Shown here: piece by piece, positions 62,697-64,000 of the stretch | How positions within the stretch are numbered: the stretch's first letter is position 1 | How the letters are laid out: each line of letters starts with the position of its first letter | Source: Gammaproteobacteria bacterium | GTDB taxonomy: Bacteria > Pseudomonadota > Gammaproteobacteria > Eutrophobiales > Eutrophobiaceae | Direction: 5' to 3' | Length of the DNA stretch: 64,000 bases | Assembly: GCA_012103475.1 (NCBI GenBank) | Contig: WLWS01000001.1 | Location: 496,001 to 560,000, forward strand | Made by a program: the position numbers and the translations under genes | The notes under the pieces: model-generated | The model's input: the letters and a program-made list of their open reading frames with translations, nothing else | Told to the model about the DNA's origin: nothing | Database searches by the model: none

Positions 62697-63073
62697 ATTC
62701 CGTCGATGTCTTCTTCAAGTGTGATATCTTCCAGTGTTTTCCCGATCATAATGTTTTCACAACGTAGTACCTCTGCATCCATTTTTCGACGGCACATCAA
62801 ACCAAACATTTTGAAATCACCAAGTAAGGACCAGAGCGGGTAGCTAAAAGTAGCAGGACGGTTCTTCTCTACAAAATAGTGACTGTACCAGGCAAAACCG
62901 TAGCCACTGAGAGGAAGCAACAGCAGCAGATAAAAGCTATAAGTAACAGAAAGTATCAGGAGTGGGAACAGAGTCGCCGTACCAAAGAAATGCCAGCGTC
63001 GTGTTGTGGCTTTACTGTGTTCACAAACATAAAAAGGCCAGAACTCAGTGAACGAAGTATAAGGTGTCGACAT
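62693..63073 (-). CDS. Mpo1-like/DUF962 membrane protein
   Basis: 126 residues with two membrane segments (about 28-43 and 46-60) and a conserved start FTEFWPFYVCEHSKATTRRWHFFG holding His and the H-S-x-x-T-R-R pattern, then YSHYFVEKNRPATFSYPLWS. The family (PF06127) includes yeast Mpo1, a dioxygenase that shortens fatty acids by one carbon using Fe2+. Bacterial members probably act on hydroxy-fatty acids. Its TGA overlaps the GTG of the thiolase-like gene. Upstream is the NnrS gene. Confidence 0.86.
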   Translation of the reverse strand: MSTPYTSFTEFWPFYVCEHSKATTRRWHFFGTATLFPLLILSVTYSFYLLLLLPLSGYGFAWYSHYFVEKNRPATFSYPLWSLLGDFKMFGLMCRRKMDAEVLRCENIMIGKTLEDITLEEDIDGM

Positions 63074-63118
63074 CCGAACAGTTTAATTCGGAACGACACT
63101 AAATACCACGCTACAGCT

Positions 63119-64000
63119 TCAACCCTCTTTGCCGTCAATTCTGGCAAGACTGAGGATCGGAATGTAGATAAACAGAAATATAAGAAAAGAAAGCGCCCAG
63201 GTGAGTCCGGCCGCGACCATCAGGGACAACCAGGATGATTCGAAAAAAAACGGTGCGATAACCCGAAACAGGACAGCAAGATTAACAAAGCCATAGGCTA
63301 TTGCCATTGCGATTGTCGCCTGCAAGGGTCTCCCGGTATGTCCGAGTGCTACCCGTGACATCATTCCGATTACGAAATTGCCAACTGTACCCACCGCAAA
63401 GGCATGTATAGCCACGCTGCGCGTTAACGACAGGTATTCAGATAAAGCGAATAGAACAAAGCCGATGACCAGCCAGGCATAACCAACATGCAGAACCCAC
63501 AGTAGCGGAGTCATCAGAGTCAGATGTGACCGCCAGCCACACAGGCGAATGAAATGGACTACTGCACAAACTCCGGCCAGATAGATCGCGGCGCTGTTGA
63601 ATCCGGACAAATCCGCAAGCACAAACAACAGGTAAAAAAGGATACTTGCCACATTAACCGATTTCCACGAATGAATCTCTACACCACCCAGACCATTGCT
63701 GGTGAACATTGGCAACACACGGCCACCAAGAATAATGATCAGCAAAAGAGTCAACCATAAAGCAAGTGTCAATCCTGTCTGAGCGCTGTTGGCAATCCCG
63801 AGTATCTGCAGATGCATGAGCAGGTTCGCTACAGAATACAGCAACAATATTGGAATAAACACGGCGTTGCGCCACTGTTTTGCGCGCACGACGTAAGTCG
63901 ACAACACCAGAGCAAGCAAAGGGAAAAAAGCCAAATCAACGAGGACGGTCGACCAGACCGGAGCAAGTACAGGAAAGGTGATAAGCAATCGGCCAGCGAA
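63119..64000 (-). CDS. NnrS-family membrane protein, 5' end outside the window
   Basis: The frame is open to the right edge, so this is the C-terminal part (about 293 residues) of NnrS, a heme- and copper-containing membrane protein with 12 segments that protects against nitric-oxide stress. Typical text: GGRVLPMFTSNGLGGVE with the catalytic-region motif, HFIRLCGWRSHLTL, HAFAVGTVGNFVIGMMSRVALGHTGRP and LAVLFRVIAPFF. The start lies beyond 64000 (TTG 63988 is internal, since FAGR precedes it in frame). It is followed by the Mpo1-like gene about 45 bases downstream. Confidence 0.9.
   Translation of the reverse strand, partial: FAGRLLITFPVLAPVWSTVLVDLAFFPLLALVLSTYVVRAKQWRNAVFIPILLLYSVANLLMHLQILGIANSAQTGLTLALWLTLLLIIILGGRVLPMFTSNGLGGVEIHSWKSVNVASILFYLLFVLADLSGFNSAAIYLAGVCAVVHFIRLCGWRSHLTLMTPLLWVLHVGYAWLVIGFVLFALSEYLSLTRSVAIHAFAVGTVGNFVIGMMSRVALGHTGRPLQATIAMAIAYGFVNLAVLFRVIAPFFFESSWLSLMVAAGLTWALSFLIFLFIYIPILSLARIDGKEG

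Overview
The window looks like a chromosome segment from a heterotrophic, probably marine, gammaproteobacterium. Reasons: base composition in the mid-40s % G+C by eye, a SoxR regulator with an enterobacterial-type SoxR box, RND/TonB envelope systems, cyanide-insensitive bd-type oxidase genes, QueC, NnrS, a periplasmic RidA-type protein and a GGGAATGACG-type palindromic repeat. No rRNA, tRNA, CRISPR array, prophage or insertion sequence was found, and no stretch over about 300 bases lacks a gene.

Layout. 0-9 kb: two TetR regulators, a GNAT enzyme, a homocysteine S-methyltransferase, then a SoxR locus in which soxR faces a glyoxalase-fold gene and a frameshifted FMN 2-hydroxyacid dehydrogenase across a textbook SoxR box. 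8.3-14.6 kb: a minus-strand RND efflux pair, a formyltransferase with no normal start codon, and a periplasmic cyclase. 14.6-24 kb: a Sel1 protein, a flavin monooxygenase-like enzyme, a small methyltransferase, a Ddn-like protein, a Kef antiporter broken by one base, two secreted-type amidohydrolases and an OmpA lipoprotein with a clear terminator. 24-29 kb: an uncharacterised four-gene membrane cassette, an ADP-ribosylglycohydrolase and a diguanylate cyclase. 29-34 kb: a catabolic gene set (carotenoid/lignostilbene oxygenase, EthD-like protein, acyl-CoA ligase, AhpD/CMD-like protein). 34-41 kb: TM2 protein, an ECF sigma/anti-sigma/Spy-like operon, MFS transporter, RidA, cupin, MarR, a decayed Na+ symporter and an SDR. 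41-49 kb: TPP decarboxylase, Rieske oxygenase with opine-type dehydrogenase, SSS symporter, DMT transporter, QueC. 49-64 kb: CioAB oxidase, a YcaQ-like protein, TonB, a peptidase, a redoxin, a patatin, a rhodanese, GFA, ABM, Ddn and M19 dipeptidase genes, an NCS1 permease, and an NnrS/Mpo1/thiolase/DUF35 operon at the right edge.

The most striking observation is that two thiol-redox proteins are interrupted by in-frame TGA exactly where their families have an active-site cysteine: a membrane-anchored redoxin (Sec-Pro-Tyr-Cys at 54842) and a double-CMD/AhpD-like protein (Cys-Phe-Tyr-Sec at 33338). Both reading frames continue with conserved sequence, and both UGAs are followed at plausible distance by a hairpin that could be a bacterial SECIS. 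I call both as candidate selenoproteins. A third in-frame TGA, in the YcaQ-like gene, is much less certain.

Against this, the window also holds several apparently broken genes: single-base frameshifts in the FMN dehydrogenase, the Kef antiporter, an amidohydrolase leader and the NSS symporter (which also carries a deletion), and a TAA in the rhodanese. Base-level assembly error or gene decay is therefore a real alternative and must be excluded. No Sec-decoding genes (selA, selB, selC, selD) lie in the window.
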